64,000 bases of DNA from Chthoniobacteraceae bacterium (GTDB lineage: Bacteria; Verrucomicrobiota; Verrucomicrobiia; Chthoniobacterales; Chthoniobacteraceae). The position numbers were made by a program, and so were the translations under genes. The notes under the pieces are model-generated. The model saw only the letters and a program-made list of their open reading frames with translations. It did not search any database and was not told the DNA's origin. Below are positions 17,417 to 28,300 of the stretch, piece after piece (the first letter of the stretch is position 1; every line of letters starts with the position of its first letter). The stretch is taken from contig CANJZW010000002.1 of assembly GCA_947479475.1 (NCBI GenBank), positions 1 through 64,000 on the forward strand, written 5' to 3'.

Positions 17417-18280
17417 TTACGGCGCCGAGTCCGAAACCGTACCATCCGGCTTCACCCAGAAGATTTTAATTTTACCCTCCGTAAAAGCCCAGACCTCGAA
17501 GACAGTCTCATCCTCACTCGTGTGTTTCAGAATCCGCACAGAGCTATCGGCCCCAAGTGGGCCTGGCAGATGAAGCTTGGTTTGAACGGCCTCGCGGACC
17601 GCATCAACCAAATCCACCGCTAATATCCGGATTGTTTCCTCCTCGATATCGCCATCGGCATCAAATGTCACCCAACGGGGCGTCACCGCGTCAGGCAGAG
17701 TCACCGTAAAGGATACGTCGCCATCCTCCTCAGATTGAAAACAGTGTTCTATTTTCAACCCTTGGAACCGCTTGTTTAAAACTTTCTTGATAAGCGGAGG
17801 CAGCGCCGAAAGTGGCACCTCCCGGCTGATGATTTTCCCATCCTGACTAAAGGTGATGTTTGTGTGGGCGGTAAGAGAACCAACCTCCGCCTCGTAGACC
17901 ACTTGCCCCTCTTCATAGGTTCGCGCAAAACTGATCACTTTCTTTCCAGCCCGTGCCTCATTTTGTAAAATTGCACGGATGGGGCCGGGGATCTCGCGAT
18001 CTAAAAGTTGGACATGCAAAGGAACCCCAGCCGCATCTAAAATCCAATTCCGTGGCACCCCCCCGGCCAACAGCGACACCTGGTACACTGTCTCACCTGC
18101 GATCTGCAAAACCGAAGCCTGCGGCATCGGAGACTCCGCAGTCAGCACGCCGATTGTGCGCTCCAAAGCGGGAGGTATAACCCCCTCGCCTCGGGCTTTA
18201 ATGCAGCAAACAACCACCAAAAACACACCCGCAAATCGAAGCACTGATGAAATAAACAATTGATTTCTCGAGGGGTGCAT
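17417..18280 (-). CDS. secreted PepSY-like repeat protein
   Basis: A 287-aa protein of unknown function. The ATG at 18280 (MHPSRNQLF) starts a signal peptide (FISSVLRFAGVFLVVVCCIKARG). The open frame continues 44 codons upstream, but that would put 44 extra residues before the signal, so the shorter start is preferred. The mature part shows two or three units of a helix followed by strands, for example LPPLIKKVLNKRFQGLKIEHCF then DGDVSFTVTLPD then RWVTFDADGDIEEE, and IPGPIRAILQNEARAGKKVISFA earlier. This layout resembles PepSY/BLIP-like domains, which are often inhibitors or periplasmic binding modules. It ends 27 bp from the convergent DUF1080 gene. The PepSY link is a motif-level judgement. 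Confidence 0.65.
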   Translation of the reverse strand: MHPSRNQLFISSVLRFAGVFLVVVCCIKARGEGVIPPALERTIGVLTAESPMPQASVLQIAGETVYQVSLLAGGVPRNWILDAAGVPLHVQLLDREIPGPIRAILQNEARAGKKVISFARTYEEGQVVYEAEVGSLTAHTNITFSQDGKIISREVPLSALPPLIKKVLNKRFQGLKIEHCFQSEEDGDVSFTVTLPDAVTPRWVTFDADGDIEEETIRILAVDLVDAVREAVQTKLHLPGPLGADSSVRILKHTSEDETVFEVWAFTEGKIKIFWVKPDGTVSDSAP

Positions 18281-18659
18281 AAGTCTTCCTATTTGGCGCA
18301 GACGCCCCGCAAAAACTTCAAAAAAGACTGGCAGGGAAACTAAAAGGCTCATGTAAAAGGCGGCCGAAAAGTGCGGCGGTGCTGGTTGAAAAGAGAGACA
18401 CCTGTTCCTCAAAATGGCTCAGCACTTTCCTTAGGTCAAGTCCCTCACGATGCACTTAACACCTTTGGATACGACTTAGAACTTGAATCACCCAAAGTGG
18501 GGTCTACGGCTCTACGCCAAAGTTTAGACAGGTGTTGTTGATTCAGGGGGGAACGTCGTGGTTAACCGCAAGCAGCGATCACTCAACGGCGATAGTTCTG
18601 CGGCGTCCCATTGAGGCTGCTGCATTGAACCAGCGAAGCGCGCCTCCCCAGAGTTCAGA

Positions 18660-20114
18660 TTATAGCTCCTCTACATTCATTCCGAGAATCTTACGGACCT
18701 CGTCTGGACTCTTGCATGTGACCAGAAAGTCTCGTGTTTGAGCTCCTGGGTCTATTGCGAAGCGGTGCGACATCTCCAAGCCGCGGCGGCCTCTGCAGAT
18801 TCGATAAAAACGAAAGTTGTACAATGAAAACAGCCCCTGCCACGACTCCCAGCCCTCAGTGCTCAGTCCGTGGATGAGAAGATCAGGGGCCGCCACTGCG
18901 AGGATGGCCTCCATCTCAGGGAGACCAGTTTTACCCGCCCCCTGCATATCCACGCCCACCAGTAGACCCGCACGATTTGAAAAGCCTCTCCCGACCTCCA
19001 ACAAAGATAACGAAGACACCATCACCGGGGCGTGCTCGAACGTATTCGATTCCAGGTTGCGCTGAACTCTCAACCGATTGGCCAAGAGTGAATGCACAAA
19101 AGACACCCGCGTTCGCCGAGGTTGCGCCGCTGCCGCTAGTCCATAGAGGCCGCCGAAGGACCCAACATCCACGATTTCAGCCGCCTCACGCGCCAAACGC
19201 AACCAAACATCCATCACCTCCGGCTCAAATGTACCGGTCCAAAAAATGGACTTGACCGCAGGATCGTCATTCTCTGAAACCAGTGTGAACGGCGCACTCT
19301 CATAGCAATCCACCGTCCACTCACCGTGAAAAGGGAACACCGCTGAAAGCGCTTCATAAGGAACATTTTGCGGCGCAATCGCCTGGCTGCCAATCCAGCC
19401 CCGGTACTCCAACGTCTTCGCGTTGACGACTACACGCCCAGCCGGACTCTCAGCTGAAACACCGGCTTTTGCCCTCGCCTCAGTCAGGAGCCCCTCCACA
19501 GCAGCCCGCCACTGGCTGCCGTCCGCAGAGCGCGGCCCACTCGAATGCGCCCCGCGTCGGTTCACAAAAAATGCCTCCTGGACTTTCGCACAGTGATGGT
19601 TTTCCCAAAGCCGGAGATAGTAATCGAAGTCCTCCCCGGTGTTCATGCCCGTGTGAAACGGATGCTGCGCCGCAACCGATGCTCGCACGAAATGCCCCAT
19701 CTGAAGCGTATGGTAGGGATCATGAAGCAATACCTCCGTAAACGAGCCCAAAGTCAGAACCTGAGGAACGCGGACATCAAAAGCGGTCTGACCCGGGCTC
19801 ATCTCGATGATGCTCCCCCAAACCGCCTCATAGTGCCCCAGGAAAGGCGACACCGAGCGAAAAGCTCCGGGAAGCAGTCCGTCATCTGCATCCAAGAAAA
19901 AAATCCAATCCGCCCCCGTCTCCAACGCACGGAGAACCGCTCGGTTTCGAGCCTCCGAACGTCCCAGCAGTCCGCGCGTATCGTCCACCCGCAAATGCTC
20001 CAACTCGGTGAAGTTCCCGGGATCAGCCGCCCATGCACGCTCCACGGTTGCCTGGCATTCCTTTGCCAAGACCTCATGCCCTGGTCCGATCGGAGTAATC
20101 ACAACGCATTTCAT
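18660..20114 (-). CDS. glycosyltransferase family 2 fused to FkbM-like methyltransferase domain
   Basis: A 484-aa cytoplasmic protein in two parts. Residues ~1-220 are a GT-A glycosyltransferase domain: VVITPIGPGHE opens the fold, EARNRAVLRA precedes FFLDADDGLLPGA with the metal-binding DxD, and MNTGEDFDYYLRLWE carries the catalytic-base ED motif. Residues ~310-440 resemble an FkbM-type SAM methyltransferase: IVDVGSFGGLYGLAAAA matches the glycine loop. The usual EP motif that follows the second strand is instead VHS (VSFVHSLLANRLRVQRNLESN region), so SAM binding is uncertain. A plausible role is making or tailoring surface polysaccharide or glycoprotein glycans. It is isolated from other polysaccharide genes, with 247 bp of unassigned sequence below it and a 637-bp gene-free stretch above. 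Confidence 0.8.
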   Translation of the reverse strand: MKCVVITPIGPGHEVLAKECQATVERAWAADPGNFTELEHLRVDDTRGLLGRSEARNRAVLRALETGADWIFFLDADDGLLPGAFRSVSPFLGHYEAVWGSIIEMSPGQTAFDVRVPQVLTLGSFTEVLLHDPYHTLQMGHFVRASVAAQHPFHTGMNTGEDFDYYLRLWENHHCAKVQEAFFVNRRGAHSSGPRSADGSQWRAAVEGLLTEARAKAGVSAESPAGRVVVNAKTLEYRGWIGSQAIAPQNVPYEALSAVFPFHGEWTVDCYESAPFTLVSENDDPAVKSIFWTGTFEPEVMDVWLRLAREAAEIVDVGSFGGLYGLAAAAQPRRTRVSFVHSLLANRLRVQRNLESNTFEHAPVMVSSLSLLEVGRGFSNRAGLLVGVDMQGAGKTGLPEMEAILAVAAPDLLIHGLSTEGWESWQGLFSLYNFRFYRICRGRRGLEMSHRFAIDPGAQTRDFLVTCKSPDEVRKILGMNVEEL

Positions 20115-20751
20115 TTCTCAGAAAGAATGACTTATCGGGCGCAGAGGGCCAGCATCCAGAGCCGTTTTTTATAAGGGACTCGCTTTTCGCTCCACTCCAC
20201 AGGCCGCGCGCGTGGCATTGTCGCTTGGCGCGCTAAATGTCGCGTACACTATCGAGGCAACGGGGAGTTTACCGTTGGGGCCATATTTTGTCGGGGTCGC
20301 CAATTTCATCGCCCGACCCATGTATGAATTTTTACTGAGAGGGCCGCGGTTTATGGACCTGAGGCAAGCGTTTGGACAAAGGCCGCTCTATTTGGCGCTC
20401 TCCGCAGGACTCCGGCAGCGGCAAAGTCCGCCTCTCGATGGCGGCTCTGGCAATGCGGCCTGGCGTGATCGATTGGGAGCGGGCAAAGATGACGGCGGGG
20501 CGGCGGAAAAACGCACCGTGCGCAAGCGCAGCACGGATGTCTACTCTTCGAGGTGTCCGGGACTCGGATAAGTGGAGCGAATTAAGCGTTGGATGGCGCA
20601 GGGATCCACCGGTGCAGCCCGTCCCATGAGAAATTCAGCCGCCGGCCGCTGCATTACCTCGGATTGATTTGAAAACAGAGTGTGCAAGGGTTGAACTTAG
20701 ACTAACAAAAGCCCCTTTTTAGGGTAACCTTAGGGTCCACCCACTAGACTC
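20115..20751. other. 637-bp intergenic stretch without a convincing gene
   Basis: The stretch separates the divergent glycosyltransferase and PSD1 genes. A plus-strand frame with a GTG start (20212-20571, 119 codons) begins with a moderately hydrophobic segment, but its second half turns into low-complexity Gly/Arg/Ser sequence and no family is recognisable. A shifted frame (20372-20629) continues the open region, which would fit a decayed gene or chance in GC-rich DNA. The last ~50 bp before the PSD1 start are AT-richer and contain two AGGGT copies (near 20721 and 20732). No RNA gene or transposon end was found. Confidence 0.4.
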
Positions 20752-23700
20752 ATGCGTTTGCTCCTATCGAGTGTTGCCCTCATCACCAGTTTCCCCATTG
20801 CGCTTTACGCCAGCGTCGACTTTGCGAGAGACATTCAACCCTTTTTTGCAGAGTACTGCCTCGAATGCCACGGCGCCGACAAGGCCAAGGGCGGGCTTGC
20901 ATTGACCTCCCGAGCCGGTGCTCTAAAGGCTCTGGAAAGCGGAGCCGCCGGCATCGTTCCTGGGAAGCCCGAAGCCAGCGAAGTCGTGACGCGGCTCCTT
21001 GCAGCGCATGCCGACGACAAAATGCCGCCGGCAAAAAAAGAGAAACGCCCGAAAGCGGAGGAGGTCGAAAAGCTCAAGCGCTGGGTAGCCGAGGGTGCGC
21101 AGTGGGCCACACACTGGGCTTATTCCCCGATCCAACGCCCGCCATTTTCCACCGAAAAAGTTTCTGCGCAAATTGACTCTATTGTCCGCACCAAGCTCTC
21201 AAGCCTTCATATCCGACCCTCCCCCGAGGCCGGCAAAACCACGCTTCTCAAACGCGTCTACTACGATTTGCTCGGCTTGCCTCCAACACCCGAGGAAGCG
21301 GCAGCGTTTTTGAATGACACCGCTGATGGTGCCTACGCGCGGCTGGTCGACAGGGCGCTGGCCTCTCCCCATTTTGGAGAACGGTGGGGACGGCACTGGC
21401 TAGATCAGGCCCGCTACGCCGATAGCGATGGCTTTGAAAAGGACAGCCCTCGCCCAGACGCATGGCGCTACCGGGACTGGGTCATCAACGCCATCAATGC
21501 GGACATGCCCCTCGACATTTTTACCATTGAGCAGCTCGCAGGAGACCTTCTTGAAAATCCGACTCCAGAGCAACTTTTGGCCACCGCTTTCCACCGCCAA
21601 ACCCTCACAAACCGTGAGGGTGGTGTGGATCAGGAACAATACCGCATCGAAGCTGTTTTTGACCGGACCGAGACCACCGGCAGCGTATGGATGGCCCACA
21701 CCGTGGGTTGTGCCAGGTGCCACTCCCACAAATACGACCAGATCTCCCAAAAAGAGTATTATCAGTTGTTTTCTTTCTTCAACAATGCCGATGAGAGCAC
21801 ATCTAAAGTAGGCACCTCCAAAACAGCACTGGAGGCTTACGCTGAGAAAAACGCAGCGCATGTTGTTGTGCTCGAGAATCGCAGGAAGGAGGCACTCGAA
21901 TCTCGCGCCCCACTTTTGAACCGTTTGCCTGGTTGGGAAACCGCGATGCAAAAGCGTCTGAGCGAACTCGCTGGTGCCAAAGCACAACAGGTACACCTTA
22001 AGCCGCAACACCTCTCCAGCTACAAAAAGGCAACCCTCACCGGGATGCCCGACGACTCGGTGCTAGTCTCAGGAAAACCGAACCCAACGGATACCTATAC
22101 GCTGGAGTTTACACTCCCGGCAGGCACGGTGAGCGGCTTCCAGCTCGAAGTCCTCCCCGAGGATTCGCTGCCTGAAAAGGGGCCGGGCCTGAGTTCCAGC
22201 GGAAACTTCGTGCTCACCCGTGTCACGATCGAGACCCTGAAGAGCGGTGTGTCTGAAGAAAGGGAGCTGCACTCTCCAAAAGCCTCCTTTGCTCAACAGG
22301 GCTTCGCCGCCGAGGCCACGCTGGACGACAATCCCGAAACAGGCTGGGCCATCATGGGAGGGACCGGAAAGCCTCAAAATATTAGCTTTCAACTTGTTCG
22401 CCCAATTTCAGAGGACGCGCCTCGGACACTGCGTGTACACCTCGAACAGCTAAGCACCAAGAACCCGAATCATCTTTTGGGTCATTTTCGGATGAGTGCG
22501 TTTATCGGTGAAACCCCGGAGAGCCTTCTCAAAGCTGAGCTCAAGCGGTTGGTCGACACCGGGTCAGAAAAATGGACCACCGAGCAGCGAGAAAACATCG
22601 TCGACTGGCTCACATTCTTTGATCCGGAGGCCAACGCGGCCAGACGGGCTTTAGCCAAGGCAGAGGCGTCCGGCCCAAAACCTCCCTTGATGGAAGTTCG
22701 GGTACTGGCCCAGAGGCGCTCGGACCGCGAAACGCGAGTCCTGCACAGGGGCGAGTTTCTTTCCCCCAAAGACTCCGTATCTCCCGGGACACCCGCGGTC
22801 TTGCCGGCGATCCATTCCCGCAAGCAGACCGTGCCCGACCGCCTCGACTTGGCGCGCTGGCTTGTCCAACCCGACCACCCTATTACCGCCCGTGTTTTTG
22901 CCAATCAAATTTGGATGCGTCTTTTCGGTGAAGGCATCGTGCGCTCGGCCGGTGATTTTGGGGTTAGAGGTGAGCGACCGACCCATCCGGAGCTCCTGGA
23001 TCTTTGCGCCAGCCAATTGCTCGACAATGGCTGGAGCCGGAAAGAGCTGATTAGGGGTATCATGAACTCAGCCACTTACCGACAATCCTCCATAGCGCGC
23101 CAGGATCTGGCCGACCAAGACCCGCTCAACCGCCTTCTCGCCAGACAAAACCGTTTCCGGGTGGAAGGCGAAGTCGTCCGCGATTTGCACCTTGCCGCGG
23201 CGGGCCAACTATCCCGCAAGATCGGTGGCCCCAGCGTCTTTCCCCCGATGCCGCCGGAGATTGCTTCGCTCAGTTACGCCGGCAACTTCCGCTGGGTCGA
23301 AAGCAGCGGCGAAGACCGGTACCGCCGCGGGATGTATACGTTTTTCAAACGCACCTCTCCCTACCCGGACTTGGTCACCTTCGATTGTCCTGACGCAAAC
23401 GTAGCAAACGTGCGCCGCACCGTTTCGAACACGCCGCTGCAGGCGCTTACCACTCTCAATGCGCAGACATTTGCAGAGGCGGCGCAGGCGCTTGCGAAGA
23501 CCATCGCCGGTTCGACGGAACTTTCCGATGCGCCTGAGACCAAACGCCTCGGGCGTCTCTTCCAAACCTGCCTGTTGCGTCTTCCCGATGCCATAGAGAC
23601 CACGGCTCTTCTCAAACTTTTACACTCCGCGAGGGAGTCGTTTTTTTCTCAAAATAAAGAACTGCAAAAAACAGAGGCCAACGCCGAAATCGCTGCCTGG

Positions 23701-23754
23701 ACGGCCGTGGCTCGTGTTGTTCTCAACACGGACGAATTTATCACTCGGGATTAA
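20752..23754 (+). CDS. PSD1 and planctomycete cytochrome C domain protein (DUF1549/DUF1553)
   Basis: A 1000-aa exported protein. A signal peptide (LLLSSVALITSFPIALYA) is followed by a planctomycete cytochrome C domain with heme motif CLECH (36-40) and its distal KMPP loop (DDKMPPAKK). DUF1549 (PSCyt2) spans ~145-365, with LLKRVYYDLLGLPPTPEE, GERWGRHWLDQARYADS and a second CxxCH in VGCARCHSHKYD. A discoidin-like insert (~430-590) contains the DDNPETGWA strand typical of glycan-facing modules. DUF1553 (PSD1) spans ~690-960, with ARVFANQIWMRLFGEGIV, ERPTHPELLD and NTPLQALTTLNAQTF. These proteins are typical of PVC bacteria and are thought to be redox proteins for breakdown of complex sugars. The DUF1501 partner follows after 41 bp, the usual arrangement. 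Confidence 0.95.
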   Translation: MRLLLSSVALITSFPIALYASVDFARDIQPFFAEYCLECHGADKAKGGLALTSRAGALKALESGAAGIVPGKPEASEVVTRLLAAHADDKMPPAKKEKRPKAEEVEKLKRWVAEGAQWATHWAYSPIQRPPFSTEKVSAQIDSIVRTKLSSLHIRPSPEAGKTTLLKRVYYDLLGLPPTPEEAAAFLNDTADGAYARLVDRALASPHFGERWGRHWLDQARYADSDGFEKDSPRPDAWRYRDWVINAINADMPLDIFTIEQLAGDLLENPTPEQLLATAFHRQTLTNREGGVDQEQYRIEAVFDRTETTGSVWMAHTVGCARCHSHKYDQISQKEYYQLFSFFNNADESTSKVGTSKTALEAYAEKNAAHVVVLENRRKEALESRAPLLNRLPGWETAMQKRLSELAGAKAQQVHLKPQHLSSYKKATLTGMPDDSVLVSGKPNPTDTYTLEFTLPAGTVSGFQLEVLPEDSLPEKGPGLSSSGNFVLTRVTIETLKSGVSEERELHSPKASFAQQGFAAEATLDDNPETGWAIMGGTGKPQNISFQLVRPISEDAPRTLRVHLEQLSTKNPNHLLGHFRMSAFIGETPESLLKAELKRLVDTGSEKWTTEQRENIVDWLTFFDPEANAARRALAKAEASGPKPPLMEVRVLAQRRSDRETRVLHRGEFLSPKDSVSPGTPAVLPAIHSRKQTVPDRLDLARWLVQPDHPITARVFANQIWMRLFGEGIVRSAGDFGVRGERPTHPELLDLCASQLLDNGWSRKELIRGIMNSATYRQSSIARQDLADQDPLNRLLARQNRFRVEGEVVRDLHLAAAGQLSRKIGGPSVFPPMPPEIASLSYAGNFRWVESSGEDRYRRGMYTFFKRTSPYPDLVTFDCPDANVANVRRTVSNTPLQALTTLNAQTFAEAAQALAKTIAGSTELSDAPETKRLGRLFQTCLLRLPDAIETTALLKLLHSARESFFSQNKELQKTEANAEIAAWTAVARVVLNTDEFITRD

Positions 23755-23795
23755 CCGTCACTCTCGCTCCTCTCTTAACTTTTTACACGTCGCTT

Positions 23796-25283
23796 ATGAA
23801 CCCCATTCAAGAAGCAGCGCACTTCACCAAACGCGACTTTTTCACCACCACGGCCAACGGGCTTGGCATGCTGGCTCTCGGTTCTCTTCTTTCTGAAGAC
23901 CGCCTGCTTGCAGCTCCAGAAGGCGTTCCGCTGGCTGCAGATCCGCTCGCCCCGAAGCCGCCCCATTTTGCGCCGCGCGCCAAAAACTGCATCTTTATTT
24001 TCATGGAGGGCGCGCCTAGCCAACTGGATCTTTTCGACCCGAAACCCAAATTAAACGAACTCAACGGGAAGCCGCTGCCGGAATCGCTCACCAAAAACGT
24101 CCGTTTTGCGTTCATCAAAAAAGAGTCGGCTGTTTTAATGGGATCTCCTAGGAAGTTTTCCAAACACGGCGAATCAGGCATGGAGTTCAGCGACCTGCTT
24201 CCCAATCTGGCTCAGTGCGCGGACGACATTCTCCAGGTGCGCTCGATGCACACCGACCAGTTCAATCATCACCCGGCCCAGCTTGTCTTAAGCTGCGGCC
24301 GCGGCACGTTCGGTCTTCCCAGCATGGGCTCGTGGTTGACGTACGGCTTGGGAAGCGATTCCAGCAATCTTCCCGGCTACGTCGTCCTCACCGCTGGGCG
24401 AGGAACGAGCGCAGGCACGTCCCTGTGGCAATCCGGCTTTCTTCCGAGCGTCTATTCCGGAGTGCTGTTTCGCAACCAAGGCGACCCGGTTCTGAACCTC
24501 CGCAATCCAGCCGGTGTATCCGCTGCGCTGCAAAGAGAAGGACTCGACGCCCTCGCTGCACTCAACGCCCGCCATTTTGAGCGAATGCAGGATCCTGAGA
24601 TTGCTTCGCGAATCGCCGCCTACGAACTCGCATTCCGCATGCAGACAGCGGCGCCCGAATTTATCGATATCTCCGACGAAACACCCGCGACACTTGAGAT
24701 GTACGGGGTCGGACGCGAAGACGCCAAAATCAAAGCGAGCCGCGGCGGCGGGCCCGGTCAATACCAGAACTATGCAAAAAATTGTTTGCTGGCGCGGCGT
24801 CTTGTCGAACGGGGCGTGCGTTTTGTAAACATCGTCCATGCGAGCTGGGATCATCACTCCAATTTGGACGAAGAACTCGCCTTTAACAGCGGCATGGCAG
24901 ACCAACCCATCGCGGCACTCCTCAAAGACCTCAAACAACGCGGCCTTTTGGATGAAACCCTGGTCGTAATCGCCGGAGAGTTTGGCCGCACACCTCTTGG
25001 CGAAAACCGGGGCGGCAGCAAAAATGTGACTGGCCGGGATCATCATCCAAACGCCTTCACAATTTTGCTCGCAGGCGGAGGCATCAAAGGTGGAATGACT
25101 TACGGGGAAACAGACGAGATCGGCTGGAATATTGTAAAAGACCCCGTCCACATCAACGATCTCCACGCTACGATGCTTCATCTTTTTGGCATGGACCATC
25201 TGCGCCTGACCCACCGTTTTCAGGGGCGCGACTTCCGTCTCACGGACGTGGCAGGAAAAGTAGCCCGCGACTGGCTGGCATGA
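23796..25283 (+). CDS. DUF1501 domain protein (sulfatase-like fold)
   Basis: A 495-aa protein of the DUF1501 family. TKRDFFTTTANGLGMLALGSLL at the N-terminus is a Tat-like signal with KR in place of the usual RR, so export is likely but the route is unsure. Family marks follow: NCIFIFMEGAPSQLDLFDPKP, HTDQFNHHPAQ, GSWLTYGLGS, FVNIVHASWDHHSNLDEE, VVIAGEFGRTP, GRDHHPNAF, and near the end DLHATMLHLFGMDHLRLTHRFQGRDFRLTD. The Asp/His clusters match metal-binding positions of alkaline-phosphatase/sulfatase-like enzymes, but the catalytic Cys/Ser of true sulfatases is not seen. It pairs with the upstream PSD1 protein. Its stop is 19 bp from the stop of the convergent giant autotransporter, and no terminator hairpin is visible between them. 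Confidence 0.93.
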   Translation: MNPIQEAAHFTKRDFFTTTANGLGMLALGSLLSEDRLLAAPEGVPLAADPLAPKPPHFAPRAKNCIFIFMEGAPSQLDLFDPKPKLNELNGKPLPESLTKNVRFAFIKKESAVLMGSPRKFSKHGESGMEFSDLLPNLAQCADDILQVRSMHTDQFNHHPAQLVLSCGRGTFGLPSMGSWLTYGLGSDSSNLPGYVVLTAGRGTSAGTSLWQSGFLPSVYSGVLFRNQGDPVLNLRNPAGVSAALQREGLDALAALNARHFERMQDPEIASRIAAYELAFRMQTAAPEFIDISDETPATLEMYGVGREDAKIKASRGGGPGQYQNYAKNCLLARRLVERGVRFVNIVHASWDHHSNLDEELAFNSGMADQPIAALLKDLKQRGLLDETLVVIAGEFGRTPLGENRGGSKNVTGRDHHPNAFTILLAGGGIKGGMTYGETDEIGWNIVKDPVHINDLHATMLHLFGMDHLRLTHRFQGRDFRLTDVAGKVARDWLA

Positions 25284-25302
25284 GCCTGCCGGGGGAGGAA
25301 GG

Positions 25303-28300
25303 TTAGAAGCCGATAGTGTAGCTCACCCCTCCGCGTAGAACCTTGCTGCCTTGGAGGAACTCCTGTTCTCCGTACAAGCGCAATGTTCTCCGGTCTCCGA
25401 GACCCACTTCGAAAGAGAAACCGGCACGCATCGCATCAGAAGTCTGCTTTCCGCTGCTGATAGCCCACGGGACGTCCGGTGCGCCATCCCATCGAACACC
25501 CACCATTCGTGGCTTCGAATCAAAATCATGAACCCAAGCCACATTGCCGCTCGTCCGCACGGGCAACCGCCCTAGGCGCCACTCATTCGCGACCTCCAGA
25601 CCCATACGCGAAATGAAGGTCCCCTGAACCGCAGCATCGGTCTTGATTCCAAGCGAGCCCACTCCGCTCTCGCTTATCCGATTTTGCCGCATGCCAGCAT
25701 GGGCAATTCTAATACTCGGAACCACGCTCCATCCGGCACTTGCCGAAGCAAGCTGCGCCCCCATTCCGACCTGCATCAACCATTCCTGCGTCATTGCCTT
25801 CTCTCTGGACTGAAAGACACCTACCCCGGGGATATTCTGCGTGCGACGAATCGTGCTGTCTCCCTCTCCATAAAATCCGGAGACATCCAGAAACAGTCTC
25901 CAGAAAAGTGGCGAGCTCATATAAAGACCCAGATGCCAACTGTCGCTCGAGATACGTGCGCCCGTAAGATTCATTTGCTCACTACCCCCTCCAACCGCTC
26001 CCAGCAAACCGAGCGCAAGCGAACCCAGCCTGCGCTCCACGCCGCTGACATTTCCATAATTACTTAGACTGCTGCCTTGGTCTCCCAAGGAATTATTCCC
26101 TGGATGAGCGGAGGCACTGCCGTAGGTGTTCGTCCAGGCAGTCATGGCGTTCTCTTCCCCAACGCCGGTCGCACTGGCTAACACTTCAGGCCGGCCTTCC
26201 GTGACAAGAGCAGTTCCCAGCGCACTCAAGCGATCGCTGACAGTCTTCTGAATATCCTGCAATCGGCTCAGTGATTGCGAATAAAGTTCCGCATACACTT
26301 GTGGACTTAACTGGTCTAGGACCGCGTTCACTTGGAGAGAAGATCCCGCATCAAGGACATTGAGGACCGCGGACAACGAGCCGTCGGCTATGGCAGACGT
26401 CGGAGCCACCGCCGCATTGAAGCTCAGCGGGGAGGCTTCGCTGAGGTAAGCGCTATTCAAAACACGATCGAGCGCGGCTCCGACTTGCGCACGGACACCG
26501 GGCGTAGTCACCTGAGTGTAGGGCAGGCGTTGGACAGTCAGTGCGATACCCTCGCGCAGGGGAAATCCGTTTTGAGCTGGGCTCGCGACGATCGCATCGT
26601 TTGCGTCGACAACGACCTGCGTTATGGAGGTTTTAATCACGGCGCTGCTGTTGAGTGTATCAAACGTTCCGTTGATTTTATCGGCGGTCAGTACGACGGC
26701 GGTGTGGGCAAGGAAATCCTTGATTCGCGTGGTGGCTACCGGGATGAGAAGCCCGCTGTTTAAATTAGCAACTCCAACATTGGAAAGACCGGCAGGCGCC
26801 TTTGAGTTGGCAATCACACGTAACAGGTCGCTTTTAAAATGGGATCCATCCATCGCATACTCCGCCTGGTAAACCCCGCCCTTAAAGCTCGCAACGCCCT
26901 CGATGGTCTGCCGATCAATCGAATTTCCTGGCGCAATGGTTGAGCCCTGATTGAAGACAACCGTTCCGCGCAAGGTTCCCCGCCCTTTCAATGTTTGACC
27001 CGCCGTGAGGCCCAGTCCTCCATCAATTCCGGACACATCTAAAGTCACTCCCTCGGAATTTTTGCCTCCCACCACAAGCAAAGGCACCTGGGCAAGCGCC
27101 TCGCTTGTGCGAACGATCGTCGAGCCTTCCTGAAGGATAGTTGTCCCCGTAAATCGTGCATTTCCGGAGACCATCAAGGTTCCCCCTCCTGACTTCGTAC
27201 TATCGCTTAAAACGTGCTGCCCCTGAACATCCAGCATTCCCCCGTTCACATTCACCGCACCCTGAGTGGAGCCGACTCCGGACCATACCAACGTTCCACC
27301 ACCGGCTTTCACCAAGCCCCTTGAGCCGCTCTCAGCGCTTTCGACCGTTAATGTCTGCCCGGCATCTACCGTGACCCTGCCTGAGACACTAAATACACCC
27401 GCGCCCGTTTTCGCCAGTGTACCTGATCCACTAAGGTCACCAGCCAACTCTGCAATGGCACCCGCATTCACGTTAACTACCACGGTTCCTTTGACGGCCG
27501 ACGGGGCGCCAATCGTAACCGCCAAATCTGCTTTTTTGCTCGCAGTAGGATCTCCCGGAAAACTCAAGACCCCGCCGGCAAGAGTCAATGCAGCGCCAAC
27601 CCCGCCGGAGGGCATGATCTCCAACGTCCCTGCATTCAATACAGTCCCTTTCGACAAGGTATTGGCACCGCTCAAAACAAGTGTTCCCGAGTTTTCCTTG
27701 AGCAACAGTCCCGCCCCGGAGAAACCGTTTGTCAAAGTCACCCGCTCGTTTGCGGACACGTTTACTAGAAGAGTCGCCTCCTCTTTAAGGGAAACACGAC
27801 CAGCCGCAAGCGCCCCATTCTTTCTGATTTCAAGAGTCCCGCCCGCCACTTCCGTGCCGCCCGTATAGGTGTTTGAAGCTGCTGAAAGCATTACATGCCC
27901 ACTCCCGCTTACCAAGAGTTTGCCCGCGCCAGCAATGGTATTTTGGACCGTCAATACTGGCAGATCCGTCTTTGGATTGATCATCAACAGACCCAGTTCT
28001 GAGATCTGCACTGCGCCTCCACCAAGTGCGTTATCGCTGCGCGCCACGAGTGTTCCGATGGATACATTCGTACCGCCGCTGTACGAGTTTGTGCCACTTA
28101 AAATAAGAGAGCCTCCGCTTTCTTTGACCAAAGCACCAGGTCCCGACACTGGACCGTTTAACTCAACCGACAAATCCTTGGGAATGGCAAAGCTAACCAA
28201 TGTGCCGACGGAAAAAGCGTTGCCCACGGTCTGTGCCGCGCTCCCTGCGCTCACGTAAATCGTGCCGGAAGTAAACAGCACCGCTTCTTTGGGCGTTAGC

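Noticed and set aside
18413-18659. Possible insertion-sequence remnant between the PepSY-like and glycosyltransferase genes
   Set aside because: No inverted ends, target duplication or transposase fragment could be found.
20212-20571. 119-codon plus-strand frame with GTG start, possible small membrane protein
   Set aside because: The hydrophobic start is short, the second half is low complexity, and there is no homologue I can recognise. Noted as uncertain in the intergenic entry.
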